A stretch of DNA of 64,000 nt from Pseudomonas sp. ANT_H12B (GCF_008369325.1 NZ_VOBI01000013.1:62001-126000), one strand, 5' to 3'; shown: positions 26,101-35,311, numbered from the stretch's first letter. Numbers and translations are program-made. Notes: generated by a model from the letters alone, not told the origin.

Positions 26101-28037
26101 GCGTCGAAGCGGTCATCGTGTGAGCGCAAGGCCTGCAGCACTTGCCAGACGACCTTGTAGGTTTTGTTGTCGTTCAGCGCTTCATCGGGTGCCATGCCGG
26201 AAGGGATGACGACCGGCAAAATCACATAGCCACGCTTCTTGCCTTCGGCCTTGCGCATGACGCGACCAACCGATTGCACCACGTCTACCTGTGAATTGCG
26301 CGGAGTGAGGAACAGCACGGCGTCCAAGGCGGGCACGTCCACACCTTCAGACAGGCAGCGCACGTTGCTGAGGATGCGACAAGTGTTGTCGGGCACCTCG
26401 GCCTTAAGCCAGTCGAGTTCGGCCTCTTTCTGGCTGGCAGTCATGCCGCCGTCAACATGAGAAGCTTCGCAGATGAGCGTGGCGGCAGTGTCGGTGCTTT
26501 CCGGGTTGCTGGCTTTGTAAGACTCGACCACCTGATCAAACATGCTAGCGATGTTTTTGGAGCTGACCTTGTGGGTTTTGGCGAACTTTTGGTACTCGAT
26601 GACCTGGCAAAAGGCCACGGCGCGGCGCATGGGATCGCCATCGTCTACGAGGTCTTCGCGGGTGTCTTGTTTACTCAGGGCCTTCCAGCAGCCGATGATT
26701 TTGGCAGCGTCCTCCAGCTTGATTTGATTGTCGTCGTCGGCCAGCAGCTTTTGCAGGCGGCTGCTGATGTGCTTTTCATCCATGGCCAGCACCAGCACTT
26801 TGTAATCGACCAGCAGCTCGGCCTTTACCGCTTCGCTGAAGGTGATGACGAACAGCTCTTTACCGTACAGGCTGCCGTCATCCATGGAGCACAGAGCAAC
26901 ATCATCTTTTTCAGCACTGGCCTTGGCCAATTCACCATAGATGCGCGGAGTGGCGGTCATATAGAGGCGCTTGGTGCTGCGGATGTAGTCGGCCATGTGG
27001 ACTTTAACGAAGGCGCTTTCGTCATCGTCGCCAAAGGTCGCCCCGGTGGTGCGGTGGGCTTCGTCGCAGATGATCAGGTCGAAGTCAGCCAGGCCATGCT
27101 GGGTTTGGGCATCGCTGATCACAGCAATGGAGTGGTAGGTGCTGAATACCACGCTCATGTGTTGGTCATCGTGGCGCGCGAGCATCTCTGCTGCTAACTT
27201 GCGTGGCGCGGTGGTGGCCGGGTAGCGCAGTTCGTGGGCAAAGGTTTGTACGGCGTCATCGTCTTTCTTGCGCTTCTTGCCCACGTCGCTGTCAGAGCAC
27301 ACGGCAAAGCTATGCAACGGGGTTTCGCTCTCTTGCGTCCACTCGGTGAGTGTTTGCGACAGCAGCGACAGACTGGGCACCAAAAACAGCACGCGCTTGC
27401 CCGCACCGGCCAATTGTTCGGCAATCTTCAAACTGGTGAAAGTTTTGCCGGTGCCACAGGCCATGATCAGCTTGCCCCGGTCAGCGGTTTGCAGGCCGCT
27501 GGCAACGGATAGCAGGGCGCGCTTCTGGTGGTCACGCAGCTGCTTCTTACCCTTGAGCACTACAGCTTGATTGGGCTGATAGCGTGCCCAGTCAATCTGA
27601 CTGTTTTCCAGGTCTTGACGATCAATTTTGCTCACTGGCGGCTGCTGGTTTTGAAGGGCGTCGGCGGCGTGCTCGTTCCAGTTGTTGGTGGTAGTGACGA
27701 TAACGCGATGGGTGAAGGGCTTTTTGCCCGAAGCGGTAAAGAAGCTGTCGATGTCGCTTTTTTGGATGCGGTAGTTGTCTGCGAAGAATTTGCACTGGAT
27801 GGCGTGGATCTCCCCCGTGCCATGGGTTTTGGCTACGAGGTCGATACCGGTGTCGCGACCGTCTAGTCCTTGCTCCTTTGACCAGTCGGAATATGTCCAC
27901 ACTTGCGCATACAGATCGCAATATGTCGCCTCGTTGCGCAGGTAGGTACAAATCAGCTCTTCAAAGTAGGTGCCTTTCTCGCGCTCGCTTACTGAGGCGG
28001 TGCGATAGGTGTTAAGCAGGGCGGTGAGAGCGGACAT
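23133..28037 (-). CDS. Type ISP restriction-modification enzyme (single-chain nuclease-helicase-methyltransferase)
   Basis: 1634 residues from ATG 28037 (AAGGAAT upstream); an upstream TTG at 28106 has no ribosome binding site. Domain order matches LlaBIII/LlaGI-type enzymes. First comes an N-terminal Mrr-like nuclease (GTGIDL-like DTGIDLVA then AIQCKFF, residues 62-85), then a superfamily 2 translocase with MACGTGKT (192-199), CDEAH near 325 and MTATPRIYG. An adenine methyltransferase follows, with DPFTGTG near 919 and NPPYSVG near 1025, and finally a target-recognition region. It methylates one strand of a short asymmetric site and cleaves after head-to-head collision on unmodified DNA. No separate specificity subunit is needed. 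The reading frame is intact. Confidence 0.93.
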   Translation of the reverse strand: MSALTALLNTYRTASVSEREKGTYFEELICTYLRNEATYCDLYAQVWTYSDWSKEQGLDGRDTGIDLVAKTHGTGEIHAIQCKFFADNYRIQKSDIDSFFTASGKKPFTHRVIVTTTNNWNEHAADALQNQQPPVSKIDRQDLENSQIDWARYQPNQAVVLKGKKQLRDHQKRALLSVASGLQTADRGKLIMACGTGKTFTSLKIAEQLAGAGKRVLFLVPSLSLLSQTLTEWTQESETPLHSFAVCSDSDVGKKRKKDDDAVQTFAHELRYPATTAPRKLAAEMLARHDDQHMSVVFSTYHSIAVISDAQTQHGLADFDLIICDEAHRTTGATFGDDDESAFVKVHMADYIRSTKRLYMTATPRIYGELAKASAEKDDVALCSMDDGSLYGKELFVITFSEAVKAELLVDYKVLVLAMDEKHISSRLQKLLADDDNQIKLEDAAKIIGCWKALSKQDTREDLVDDGDPMRRAVAFCQVIEYQKFAKTHKVSSKNIASMFDQVVESYKASNPESTDTAATLICEASHVDGGMTASQKEAELDWLKAEVPDNTCRILSNVRCLSEGVDVPALDAVLFLTPRNSQVDVVQSVGRVMRKAEGKKRGYVILPVVIPSGMAPDEALNDNKTYKVVWQVLQALRSHDDRFDAMVNKLDLIGSDPAKMEIIAVTEKLNKKTDRSNIGKDNGKDTYGIGEKSGKYDHGPAPQQFGLEFEIGEIERAIYAKVVQKCGNRSHWEDWAKDIAKIARTHITRITSIIENEDNTREREAFFSFAGELRDDLNDSISDGEVIEMLAQHLITKPVFDALFEGYSFASNNPMSCAMQNVLDVLQEHHLDKEADTLQRFYDSVKMRADGIDNAEGKQKIIVELYDKFFRNAFPRMTERLGIVYTPVEVVDFIIHSVNDILQSEFGQTLGSDGVHIIDPFTGTGTFITRLLQSGLISKEQLQSKYQGQIHANEIVLLAYYIAAINIEAVYHSIVGGGYQSFEGICLTDTFQLYEKDDLVSELLMDNSARRTRQKALNIRVIIGNPPYSVGQASENDNNSNVAYPLLDSRIRDTYAAQSKATLAKGLYDSYIRAIRWASDRIGDSGVIGFVTNAGFLEATTADGLRQCLAEEFSSIYVFHLRGNQRTSGELSRREGGKIFGSGSRAPIAITLLVKNPAARQHGQIYWHDIGDYLSQTEKLEKISAFASIAGITAANAWQSVTPDEHGDWVNQRDNSFGEFIVLGDKKGDAKKVFENFSQGVLTARDAWCFNASKSGVASNMSGMIEFYNAEVTRFNAAHVGADKKARESKLEGFINTDPTQISWTRALKQELAKDRFFTFEADCLAPSLYRPFTKQWIYFNRRFNEMVYQMPRIFPGDGADNRIIMVKARWSNGQIALITDRVPGFTPDGGEQCFPLYLYDSPEDQARASKTVPSLFDTPAQPSASRRDAITEEGLAHFSAAYPGEVISKEDLFYYVYGLLHSSEFRDKYADNLSKELPRIPAVKAAADFWAYSKAGRALADLHLGYETVAMYPANVQSSASIDSDYRVTKMKYGKKGKDKDLSTLHYNAKITITGIPLQAYEYIVNGKPALDWVVERQSVSTHKDSGITNDANDWAIETMDNPRYPLELFLRVVTVSLETMKIIESLPPLDI

Positions 28038-28167
28038 AAGAATTCCTTTTGAATACGACTGGCGCATCACGGGCACCAAATCGCAGCAGTCTATCAATTG
28101 GGGCAACTACGAACAGCCAAAAGAAAACCCCGGTAGGCCTTTCGGTCGACCAGGGTTTGTTGGCAGG

Positions 28168-28285
<118 letters not shown>

Positions 28286-28525
28286 CAGCATGCGGTTTGT
28301 TTTAATGAATCCGCAAGCGTATCTCAATAGGCGCCCATCAGCGGTGGTTTAGGGGTCTGATGGGCGATGCTGTTTTGATTTCCATAAATTGCCTCGCATC
28401 AGATGCTTCTAAATCTCCCAGGTTTTTTGCCTCTATCAATACGAGATTTTCCGAACAATCTTTGTAGCTTCGCTACAAAATGAACTCCACGGATACCTCC
28501 CAGCCATCCCTAAAGCTCTCAGCCA
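28286..28525. other. Gene-free stretch with two hairpins
   Basis: No gene seen. Inverted repeats GCCCATCAG/CTGATGGGC (28333-28365, 15-base loop) and TTTGTAGC/GCTACAAA (28461-28479, 3-base loop). It may be a remnant left between the two nested transposon ends. Confidence 0.5.
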
Positions 28526-28555
28526 AAACGAAAAACCCCGGCGCTAAGCCGGGGT
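28526..28555 (-). terminator. Terminator inside the right transposon end, facing gyrB
   Basis: On the minus strand ACCCCGGC, five-base loop, GCCGGGGT followed by TTTTTCGTTTT: a canonical intrinsic terminator about 70 bp after the gyrB stop codon. It replaces the ancestral gyrB terminator displaced to 2483-2514. Confidence 0.85.
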
Positions 28556-28567
28556 AGTGACGCTTTT

Positions 28568-28617
28568 TGTCATGACAATAACCTGCACGAACATGACAAT
28601 TAACTTGCCCGTCGACA
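28568..28617 (-). repeat. Right transposon end with two transposase-binding-like repeats
   Basis: Reading inward from 28617: TGTCGACGGGCAA, then GCAAGTTAATTGTCATG (28608-28592) and GCAGGTTATTGTCATG (28586-28571), the same consensus as at the left end. Confidence 0.8.
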
Positions 28618-28622
28618 GCTGG
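28618..28622. repeat. 5-bp target duplication, right copy (GCTGG)
   Basis: Matches 2529-2533. It begins two bases after the last base of the gyrB stop codon in the gyrB direction. Confidence 0.92.
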
Positions 28623-28623
28623 A

Positions 28624-31041
28624 TCAGAAGTCCAGGTTGGAAACCGCCAGTGCGTTGCTTTCGATGAAGTCACGGCGAGGTTCGACCGCATCACCCATCA
28701 GGGTGTTGAAGATCTGGTCTGCGCCAATGGCGTCTTCGATGGTCACTTTGAGCATCCGGCGCTGGCTTGGGTCCATGGTGGTTTCCCACAGCTGATCCGG
28801 GTTCATTTCACCCAGACCTTTGTATCGCTGGATGGTATGACGCTTGGTGCTTTCAGCCATGAGCCATTCAAGCGCTTCCTTGAACTCGGTAACCGGCTTC
28901 TTGCGCTCGCCACGCTGGATGTACGCGCCGTCGTCCAGCAAGGTGCTCAGTTGAGCGCCGAGAGAGACAACTGTCTTGTAATCGTTGCTGCCGAAGAAGT
29001 CGCGGTTGAACGTGACGTAGTTCGACAGGCCGTGGGAGATCAGTTCGACCTCTGGCAGCCAGACGTTACGTTCGCGGTCTTCACGCAGGCTGGCTTTGTA
29101 GACCAGGCCGGACTTCTCGACGGTGCGCAGGCGAACTTCATACTGAGCCATCCAATCCTGCATGACTGCGTGATCGGACAGTTGCTCCAGACTTACCGCA
29201 GGCAGGTAGATGAAGTGCTCGGTCAGTTCCTGTGGGTACAGGCGCGACAAACGCTTGAGGGTCTTCATCACCAGACGGAAGTCATTCACCAAGCGCTCGA
29301 GGGCGGGTCCGGAAATACCCGGTGCTTCCTCGTTCAGGTGCAGGCTCGCATCTTCCAGGGCCGATTGCGTCATGTACTCTTCCATGGCGTCGTCGTCTTT
29401 GATGTATTGCTCTTGCTTGCCTTTCTTGACCTTGTACAGCGGTGGCTGAGCGATGTAGATGTAGCCGCGTTCGATCAGCTCCGGCAACTGACGGAAGAAG
29501 AAGGTCAGCAGCAGGGTACGGATGTGCGAACCGTCGACGTCAGCATCGGTCATGATGATGATGTTGTGGTAACGCAGCTTCGCGATGTTGTACTCGTCGC
29601 GGCCAATGCCACAGCCCAGTGCGGTGATCAACGTGCCCACTTCTTGCGAAGAGATCATCTTGTCGAAGCGCGCTTTCTCGACGTTCAGGATCTTGCCTTT
29701 CAGCGGCAGGATGGCCTGGGTCCGGCGGTTGCGCCCCTGCTTGGCGGAGCCGCCAGCAGAGTCACCTTCCACCAGGTACAGTTCGGAGAGGGCAGGGTCT
29801 TTTTCCTGGCAGTCAGCCAGTTTGCCCGGCAGGCCGGCGATGTCCAGCGCACCTTTACGACGGGTCATCTCACGGGCTTTACGCGCCGCTTCACGAGCGC
29901 GAGCCGCATCGATCATCTTGCCGACGACCAGTTTGGCTTCGTTCGGGTTTTCCAGCAGGAAGTCGGAGAAGTACTTGCCCATTTCCTGTTCGACCGCGGT
30001 CTTCACTTCGGAAGAAACCAGCTTGTCTTTGGTCTGGGAGCTGAACTTCGGATCCGGCACTTTCACCGAGATAATCGCGGTCAGGCCTTCACGGGCGTCG
30101 TCACCGGTGGTCGCGACTTTGTGCTTCTTCGCCAGACCTTCGGCTTCGATGTAGGTGTTCAGGTTACGCGTCAGCGCGGAACGGAAACCCACCAGGTGAG
30201 TACCGCCGTCGCGCTGCGGAATGTTGTTGGTGAAGCACAACAGGTTCTCGTTGAAGCTGTCGTTCCACTGCAAGGCGATTTCCACGCCGATGCCGTCTTC
30301 ACGCTGGATGTTGAAATGGAACACCTGGTTGACCGGAGTCTTGTTGGTGTTCAGGTATTCAACGAACGCACGCAGGCCGCCTTCGTACTTGAACAGCTCT
30401 TCCTTGCCGCTGCGCTCATCCTTGAGGACGATACCGACACCGGAGTTAAGGAAGGACAGTTCACGAATCCGCTTGGCCAGGATGTCCCAGCTGAAATGGA
30501 TGTTCTTGAAGGTCAGGTCAGACGGCTTGAAATGAATCTGAGTACCGGTGGTTTCGCTCTCGCCAACGATTTTCATCGGCTCTTTCGGAACACCGTGGAT
30601 GTAAGTCTGTTCCCAGATCTTGCCGCTGCGGCGAACGGTCAGGACCAACTCTTCGGACAGGGCGTTCACAACCGACACACCTACACCGTGCAGACCGCCG
30701 GATACTTTATAGGAGTTGTCATCGAACTTACCGCCGGCGTGCAGCACGGTCATGATGACCTCGGCTGCCGAGACGCCTTCTTCTTTGTGCACGTCTACCG
30801 GGATGCCACGACCGTTGTCGCGAACGGTGATGGATTCGTCCGGGTGGATGATGATGCTGATGTCGTCGCAGTGGCCAGCGAGCGCTTCATCGATGGAGTT
30901 GTCGACTACCTCGAAGACCATGTGGTGCAGACCGCTGCCATCGTCGGTGTCACCAATGTACATACCGGGACGTTTGCGTACGGCATCCAGGCCTTTAAGC
31001 ACTTTAATGCTCGTTGAGTCGTACGTATTTTCTTCGCTCAA
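28624..31041 (-). CDS. gyrB: DNA gyrase subunit B
   Basis: ATPase subunit of the type II topoisomerase that introduces negative supercoils. 805 residues from TTG 31041, the usual Pseudomonas length; a longer frame to 31197 runs into recF. GGAGTGAAGG precedes the TTG. Seen in order: GHKL ATPase motifs (EVVDNSIDEA, DNGRGIPVD, GGLHGVGVSVVNAL), the transducer domain, Toprim EGDSAGGSAKQGR and DADVDGSHIRTLLL, and the C-terminal QRYKGLGEMNP. The transposon lies immediately after its stop codon but leaves the coding region whole. It follows recF by 5 bp in the dnaA-dnaN-recF-gyrB order. Confidence 0.98.
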   Translation of the reverse strand: MSEENTYDSTSIKVLKGLDAVRKRPGMYIGDTDDGSGLHHMVFEVVDNSIDEALAGHCDDISIIIHPDESITVRDNGRGIPVDVHKEEGVSAAEVIMTVLHAGGKFDDNSYKVSGGLHGVGVSVVNALSEELVLTVRRSGKIWEQTYIHGVPKEPMKIVGESETTGTQIHFKPSDLTFKNIHFSWDILAKRIRELSFLNSGVGIVLKDERSGKEELFKYEGGLRAFVEYLNTNKTPVNQVFHFNIQREDGIGVEIALQWNDSFNENLLCFTNNIPQRDGGTHLVGFRSALTRNLNTYIEAEGLAKKHKVATTGDDAREGLTAIISVKVPDPKFSSQTKDKLVSSEVKTAVEQEMGKYFSDFLLENPNEAKLVVGKMIDAARAREAARKAREMTRRKGALDIAGLPGKLADCQEKDPALSELYLVEGDSAGGSAKQGRNRRTQAILPLKGKILNVEKARFDKMISSQEVGTLITALGCGIGRDEYNIAKLRYHNIIIMTDADVDGSHIRTLLLTFFFRQLPELIERGYIYIAQPPLYKVKKGKQEQYIKDDDAMEEYMTQSALEDASLHLNEEAPGISGPALERLVNDFRLVMKTLKRLSRLYPQELTEHFIYLPAVSLEQLSDHAVMQDWMAQYEVRLRTVEKSGLVYKASLREDRERNVWLPEVELISHGLSNYVTFNRDFFGSNDYKTVVSLGAQLSTLLDDGAYIQRGERKKPVTEFKEALEWLMAESTKRHTIQRYKGLGEMNPDQLWETTMDPSQRRMLKVTIEDAIGADQIFNTLMGDAVEPRRDFIESNALAVSNLDF

Positions 31042-31046
31042 TGCCT

Positions 31047-32150
31047 TCACTCCCGATGGTCGTGGGTCTGGGTGATACGGCCCTGTTCCACGTGGAACAG
31101 AGCGACTGACGTTTCCGTCTGCCAGCCTTCCCTCAATAATTCGTGATCTACACAGGTGATAAACACCTGGCAGCGTAAGTCTTCCAACAAGCGGCAAAGC
31201 GCACGACGGTGGTGCTCGTCCAACTCGGACGGCAGGTCATCCACCAGATAAATACACTGGCCGCGTCGGGCCTGGCTGACCAAGTGCCCTTGGGCAATCC
31301 GCAATGCGCAGACCACTAACTTCTGCTGACCCCGAGACAAGATGTCCGCGGCGTTATGTGCGCCCAATCTAAGACGCAAATCAGCACGTTGTGGTCCGGC
31401 CTGGGTATGACCCATTTGCTGATCCCGCTGAAGGGACCCGGCGAGCACTGCACTCAGTTCGCGATCCTTGTCCCAACCTCGGTAATAGCTGAGCGTTAAG
31501 CCCTCAAGCTTTACCAGCTCGCTCAAGGTCTGTTCAAAGACTGGTTTCAAGGCTTTGATATAAGCGCGGCGGTATTCATCAATTTCAGCGCTGGCTTGGC
31601 ACAGTTCCCTGTCCCAAACCGCTTGCGAAACGGCGTCAAGTGTACCATGCCGCAGCCAAGAGTTTCTCTGGCGCAGGGCCTTCTGCAAGCGCTGCCAAGT
31701 GGACATGAATCGCGGTTCCACGTGGAACACACCCCAGTCGAGAAACTGGCGGCGAATCTTCGGTGCGCCCTCCAGCAAGCGGAAGCTGTCGGGGTTGATC
31801 AGCTGAAGCGGCAGGATCTCCGCCAGTTGCGCCGCGCTGCGGGCGTTCTGCCCGTCGATGCGGATCAGGAATTCCCCTTGACGGTCCCGGGAGATGCCCA
31901 AGGCGCTATGACCACCCTCGGCCAATTCAACCTGCCCAAACACCGTGCAAGCCAATTGCTCGTACTGAATGACGGGTAATAGACGGCTGCTACGAAACGA
32001 ACGGGCAAGCCCCAGCAGATGAATGGCTTCCAGAACACTGGTTTTGCCGCTGCCGTTGGCGCCGTAAAGAATGTTGATTCGGGGGGAGGGGGAGAAGGTC
32101 ACCGGGTGCAGATTGCGCACCGCGGTGACCGAGACGCGACTTAAAGACAT
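31047..32150 (-). CDS. recF: DNA replication and repair protein RecF
   Basis: SMC-like ATPase that helps load RecA at gapped DNA. 367 residues with Walker A YGANGSGKTS near the N terminus, the ABC-type signature LSRGQQKLV and Walker B YLVDDLPSELD. It begins 20 bp after the dnaN stop. The coding sequence contains two near-perfect parS centromere sites (31084-31099 and 31714-31729), which constrain the codons there. Confidence 0.97.
   Translation of the reverse strand: MSLSRVSVTAVRNLHPVTFSPSPRINILYGANGSGKTSVLEAIHLLGLARSFRSSRLLPVIQYEQLACTVFGQVELAEGGHSALGISRDRQGEFLIRIDGQNARSAAQLAEILPLQLINPDSFRLLEGAPKIRRQFLDWGVFHVEPRFMSTWQRLQKALRQRNSWLRHGTLDAVSQAVWDRELCQASAEIDEYRRAYIKALKPVFEQTLSELVKLEGLTLSYYRGWDKDRELSAVLAGSLQRDQQMGHTQAGPQRADLRLRLGAHNAADILSRGQQKLVVCALRIAQGHLVSQARRGQCIYLVDDLPSELDEHHRRALCRLLEDLRCQVFITCVDHELLREGWQTETSVALFHVEQGRITQTHDHRE
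31084..31099. promoter_or_regulatory. parS site 1 inside recF
   Basis: TGTTCCACGTGGAACA, a perfect palindrome equal to the Pseudomonas parS consensus bound by ParB (gene at 43241). Confidence 0.95.
31714..31729. promoter_or_regulatory. parS site 2 inside recF
   Basis: GGTTCCACGTGGAACA, 15 of 16 bases of the parS consensus with an intact 14-base palindrome core, 630 bp from site 1. Confidence 0.92.
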
Positions 32151-32170
32151 CTAGCTTCTGCTGAGCATGA

Positions 32171-33274
32171 TTACAGACGCATCGGCATGACAACGTAAGC
32201 CGAGTCGTCGTTGTCGGACTCTTGCACCAGCGCACTGCTGTTGGAGTCGGACAGGATCAAGCGAACCTGCTCAGTGGTCATCACGCCCAGCACGTCAAGC
32301 AGATAGCTCACGTTGAAGCCAATTTCCAGGGAGCCGCCGTTGTACTCAACGCCCACTTCTTCTTCCGCTTCTTCCTGCTCCGGGTTGTTCGCCTGGATCT
32401 TCAGCTGACCATTGGCCAGTTGCAGACGGATACCGCGGTACTTCTCGTTGGACAGAATCGCGGTACGGCTGAAGGCTTCGCGCAGGGCCTGGCGGTCGCC
32501 GAGTACCAGTTTGTCGCCACCTTTAGGCAGAACACGCTCGTAGTCCGGGAATTTGCCATCGACCAGTTTTGACGTGAAGGTGAACTCGCCAGTGGTCGCA
32601 CGGATGTGATGCTGACCCAGTACGATACTGACGAGGCCGTCTGGCTCGGTCAGCAGGCGCGCCAGCTCAAGGATACCCTTGCGCGGCACGATGACCTGGT
32701 GGCGATCCGGCTGACCGATATCGGCCTTCATCGAGCACATGGCCAGACGGTGACCGTCGGTGGCCACGGCGCGGATGATGCCTTCAGAAACTTCCAGCAG
32801 CATGCCGTTGAGGTAATAACGCACGTCCTGCTGGGCCATGGCGAAGCTGGTGCGTTCGATCAGACGACGCAGTTTGCTTTGCTCAAGGCTGCAAGTCAGT
32901 GAGCCAGGGCCTTCTTCCACAGTAGGGAAATCATTGGCCGGCAGGGTCGACAGGGTGAAGCGGCTACGGCCGGCCTTCACCACAAGCTTCTGCTCATCGA
33001 CCTTGATGTCGATCAGCGCATCGTTCGGCAAGCTCTTGCAGATGTCCATCAGCTTGCGCGCAGGCACGGTGATGGAACCTGGATCTGCAGGCTCTTCGAG
33101 TTGTACACGACCGACCAGCTCGACTTCCAGGTCGGTACCGGTCAGCGACAGTTGCTGGCCTTCGACAACCAGCAGCACGTTGGAGAGCACCGGCAAGGTC
33201 TGTCGGCGCTCGACGACGCCTGCGACCAGTTGCAGGGGTTTCAACAGGGCTTCGCGTTGAATGGTGAAATGCAT
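32171..33274 (-). CDS. dnaN: DNA polymerase III beta subunit (sliding clamp)
   Basis: Forms the ring that tethers DNA polymerase III and other proteins to DNA. 367 residues, the normal length, from MHFTIQREALLKPL to VMPMRL at the C terminus, the conserved clamp ending. Three repeated clamp domains fit the length. It starts 39 bp after dnaA and precedes recF by 20 bp, probably in one transcript. Confidence 0.98.
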   Translation of the reverse strand: MHFTIQREALLKPLQLVAGVVERRQTLPVLSNVLLVVEGQQLSLTGTDLEVELVGRVQLEEPADPGSITVPARKLMDICKSLPNDALIDIKVDEQKLVVKAGRSRFTLSTLPANDFPTVEEGPGSLTCSLEQSKLRRLIERTSFAMAQQDVRYYLNGMLLEVSEGIIRAVATDGHRLAMCSMKADIGQPDRHQVIVPRKGILELARLLTEPDGLVSIVLGQHHIRATTGEFTFTSKLVDGKFPDYERVLPKGGDKLVLGDRQALREAFSRTAILSNEKYRGIRLQLANGQLKIQANNPEQEEAEEEVGVEYNGGSLEIGFNVSYLLDVLGVMTTEQVRLILSDSNSSALVQESDNDDSAYVVMPMRL

Positions 33275-33313
33275 GGTCTAGTCCCTTGCCTTAATAAGCT
33301 GCGCTGGAGTTCA

Positions 33314-34834
33314 TCAAGTGGTCAGTGTACGCAGCAGGTTCTTGTAGTCCTCGCGGATGTCCGCGTCGGATTCCTTAAGTTCGTTGATCTTGCGGCAGGC
33401 GTGCAAAACAGTCGTGTGGTCGCGGCCGCCAAACACATCGCCAATTTCCGGCAGGCTGTGGTTAGTCAACTCTTTGGACAACGCCATGGCAACCTGCCGC
33501 GGACGAGCGACCGAGCGTGAACGACGCTTGGACAGCAAGTCGGAAATTTTGATCTTGTAGTACTCGGCGACAGTGCGCTGAATGTTATCCACAGAGACCA
33601 GTTTGTCTTGCAGCGCCAACAAGTCTTTCAGGGATTCGCGAATCAACTCGATGGTGATGTCGCGGCCCATGAAGTGCGAGTGGGCAATTACGCGCTTGAG
33701 CGCACCTTCCAGCTCACGGACGTTGGAACGAATACGCTGGGCAATAAAGAACGCCGCATCGTGAGGCAGATCGACTTTGGCCTGGTCGGCCTTTTTCATC
33801 AGGATCGCTACGCGGGTTTCCAGCTCCGGCGGCTCGACGGCAACCGTCAGTCCCCAGCCAAAGCGGGATTTGAGGCGCTCTTCAAGGCCTTCGATTTCTT
33901 TCGGGTAGCGGTCACTGGTGAGAATGACCTGCTGGCCACCTTCGAGCAGGGCGTTGAAGGTGTGGAAAAACTCTTCCTGTGAACGCTCTTTGCGGGCGAA
34001 GAACTGAATGTCATCGATCAACAACGCATCCACCGAACGGTAGAAGCGCTTGAATTCGTTGATTGCGTTGAGTTGCAGTGCCTTGACCATGTCGGCCACG
34101 AAACGCTCGGAATGCAGGTACACAACCTTGGCATTCGGATTCTTCTTTAATAGGTGGTTACCCACAGCGTGCATCAAGTGGGTTTTACCCAAGCCGACAC
34201 CACCATAAAGGAAGAGCGGGTTGTAACCGTGCTTGGGATTGTCCGCCACTTGCCAGGCCGCAGCCCGGGCCAGTTGGTTGGACTTGCCCTCGACGAAATT
34301 TTCGAAGGTAAAGGTGCGGTTCAGGTAGCTGGTGTGCTTGAGGGCACCTTCCACCTGCACCGTGCGCTGCTCGGCACGAATCGGGGCCTGTTGCGAACTG
34401 GCGCCGGCCATCGGGTCGAAACTGTCGCGCGATGGCTCTTCGCTGACCTCGGCGACTTTATGCGTCGCACGCTTGGTCGGCGCGGCTGCCTGAGTTGGCG
34501 CTGGCGCACTGACAGGTGCTTGAGCGGCCTGAGCCTGGGAGGCAGCGGCGGCCAACGGAGCATTCGGGGCGGCACGCGGTGCCGAACTGCGTTTGCTGCC
34601 TATTAATAAGGAAAGCGCCGGCGCCATGCCATTGCCATGCTCATCCAGCAGTTCAAGGACGCGGCCCAGATACTTTTCGTTGACCCAGTCGAGAACAAAA
34701 CGATTCGGTGCGTAAACACGCAACTCGTCGCCTTCGGCTTCGACCTGTAGTGGACGGATCCAAGTGTTGAATTGTTGGGCAGGCAGCTCATCGCGCAAAA
34801 GCTCCACGCACTGCTGCCAAAGTTCCACTGACAC
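33314..34834 (-). CDS. dnaA: Chromosomal replication initiator protein DnaA
   Basis: Binds DnaA boxes at oriC and opens the duplex. 506 residues from GTG 34834. Domain I (WQQCVELLRDELPAQQFNTW) is followed by a long alanine/proline linker (about 80-150). Domain III has Walker A GGVGLGKTHL and Walker B LLIDDIQFF, and domain IV carries the box-binding signature GGRDHTTVLHACRKI. It lies next to oriC and reads away from it. A perfect DnaA box sits inside the gene (33585-33593). Confidence 0.98.
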   Translation of the reverse strand: MSVELWQQCVELLRDELPAQQFNTWIRPLQVEAEGDELRVYAPNRFVLDWVNEKYLGRVLELLDEHGNGMAPALSLLIGSKRSSAPRAAPNAPLAAAASQAQAAQAPVSAPAPTQAAAPTKRATHKVAEVSEEPSRDSFDPMAGASSQQAPIRAEQRTVQVEGALKHTSYLNRTFTFENFVEGKSNQLARAAAWQVADNPKHGYNPLFLYGGVGLGKTHLMHAVGNHLLKKNPNAKVVYLHSERFVADMVKALQLNAINEFKRFYRSVDALLIDDIQFFARKERSQEEFFHTFNALLEGGQQVILTSDRYPKEIEGLEERLKSRFGWGLTVAVEPPELETRVAILMKKADQAKVDLPHDAAFFIAQRIRSNVRELEGALKRVIAHSHFMGRDITIELIRESLKDLLALQDKLVSVDNIQRTVAEYYKIKISDLLSKRRSRSVARPRQVAMALSKELTNHSLPEIGDVFGGRDHTTVLHACRKINELKESDADIREDYKNLLRTLTT

Positions 34835-35311
34835 GGATATCCCCTAAGTTGAAAGCCGGTGAGGCAAAAACAAGCGGCCATTGTAGCGACCAGACGCCGA
34901 CTTATCCACACGAAGGTTGTTCACCTCTCAAGAAGAATCAAAGCGTTATACGAAAAAAAGACGACCAATGGTCTGTGCATAAGCTCTGTGGATAACCGGG
35001 TCTAAGGTCGTTGCACAAGTGGGGGAGAAACCCAGTGGATAACTGACCTGTGGATAAGTAGCCCTTTCACACACAGCTTATCCGACAGTGCAGCACAGGC
35101 TGCCCCCCGTTTTCCACGGTAGTTGTCATTCTCTGTACAGCACGGGTTTAAAGGGCTAAAGGTAGTTATCCACAGATGATCGTGCCCCTAGCTTTTATAA
35201 GCTTTACAGAAAAGCTTTAAATAATTCCCTTCTTTATATCTATATCTAGCGAAGACCTGCGTACGAGCAAAACGGCTGGAGATCTATTTATGAGGAAACG
35301 CTGGTTGGAAA
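34835..35311. other. Chromosomal replication origin oriC (dnaA-rpmH intergenic region)
   Basis: Perfect DnaA boxes at 34902-34910 (TTATCCACA), 34987-34995, 35049-35057 (TGTGGATAA) and 35166-35174, plus a one-mismatch copy at 35034-35042. They are followed by an AT-rich stretch (about 35195-35250, with TTTATAAGC, TTTAAATAATT and TTTATATCTATATC) suited to unwinding. Position between dnaA and rpmH is the Pseudomonas origin location. Confidence 0.92.

Noticed and set aside
28837..31017. 726-codon open frame on the plus strand opposite gyrB
   Set aside because: Antisense shadow of gyrB caused by its high-GC codon pattern; no ribosome binding site or family motif.
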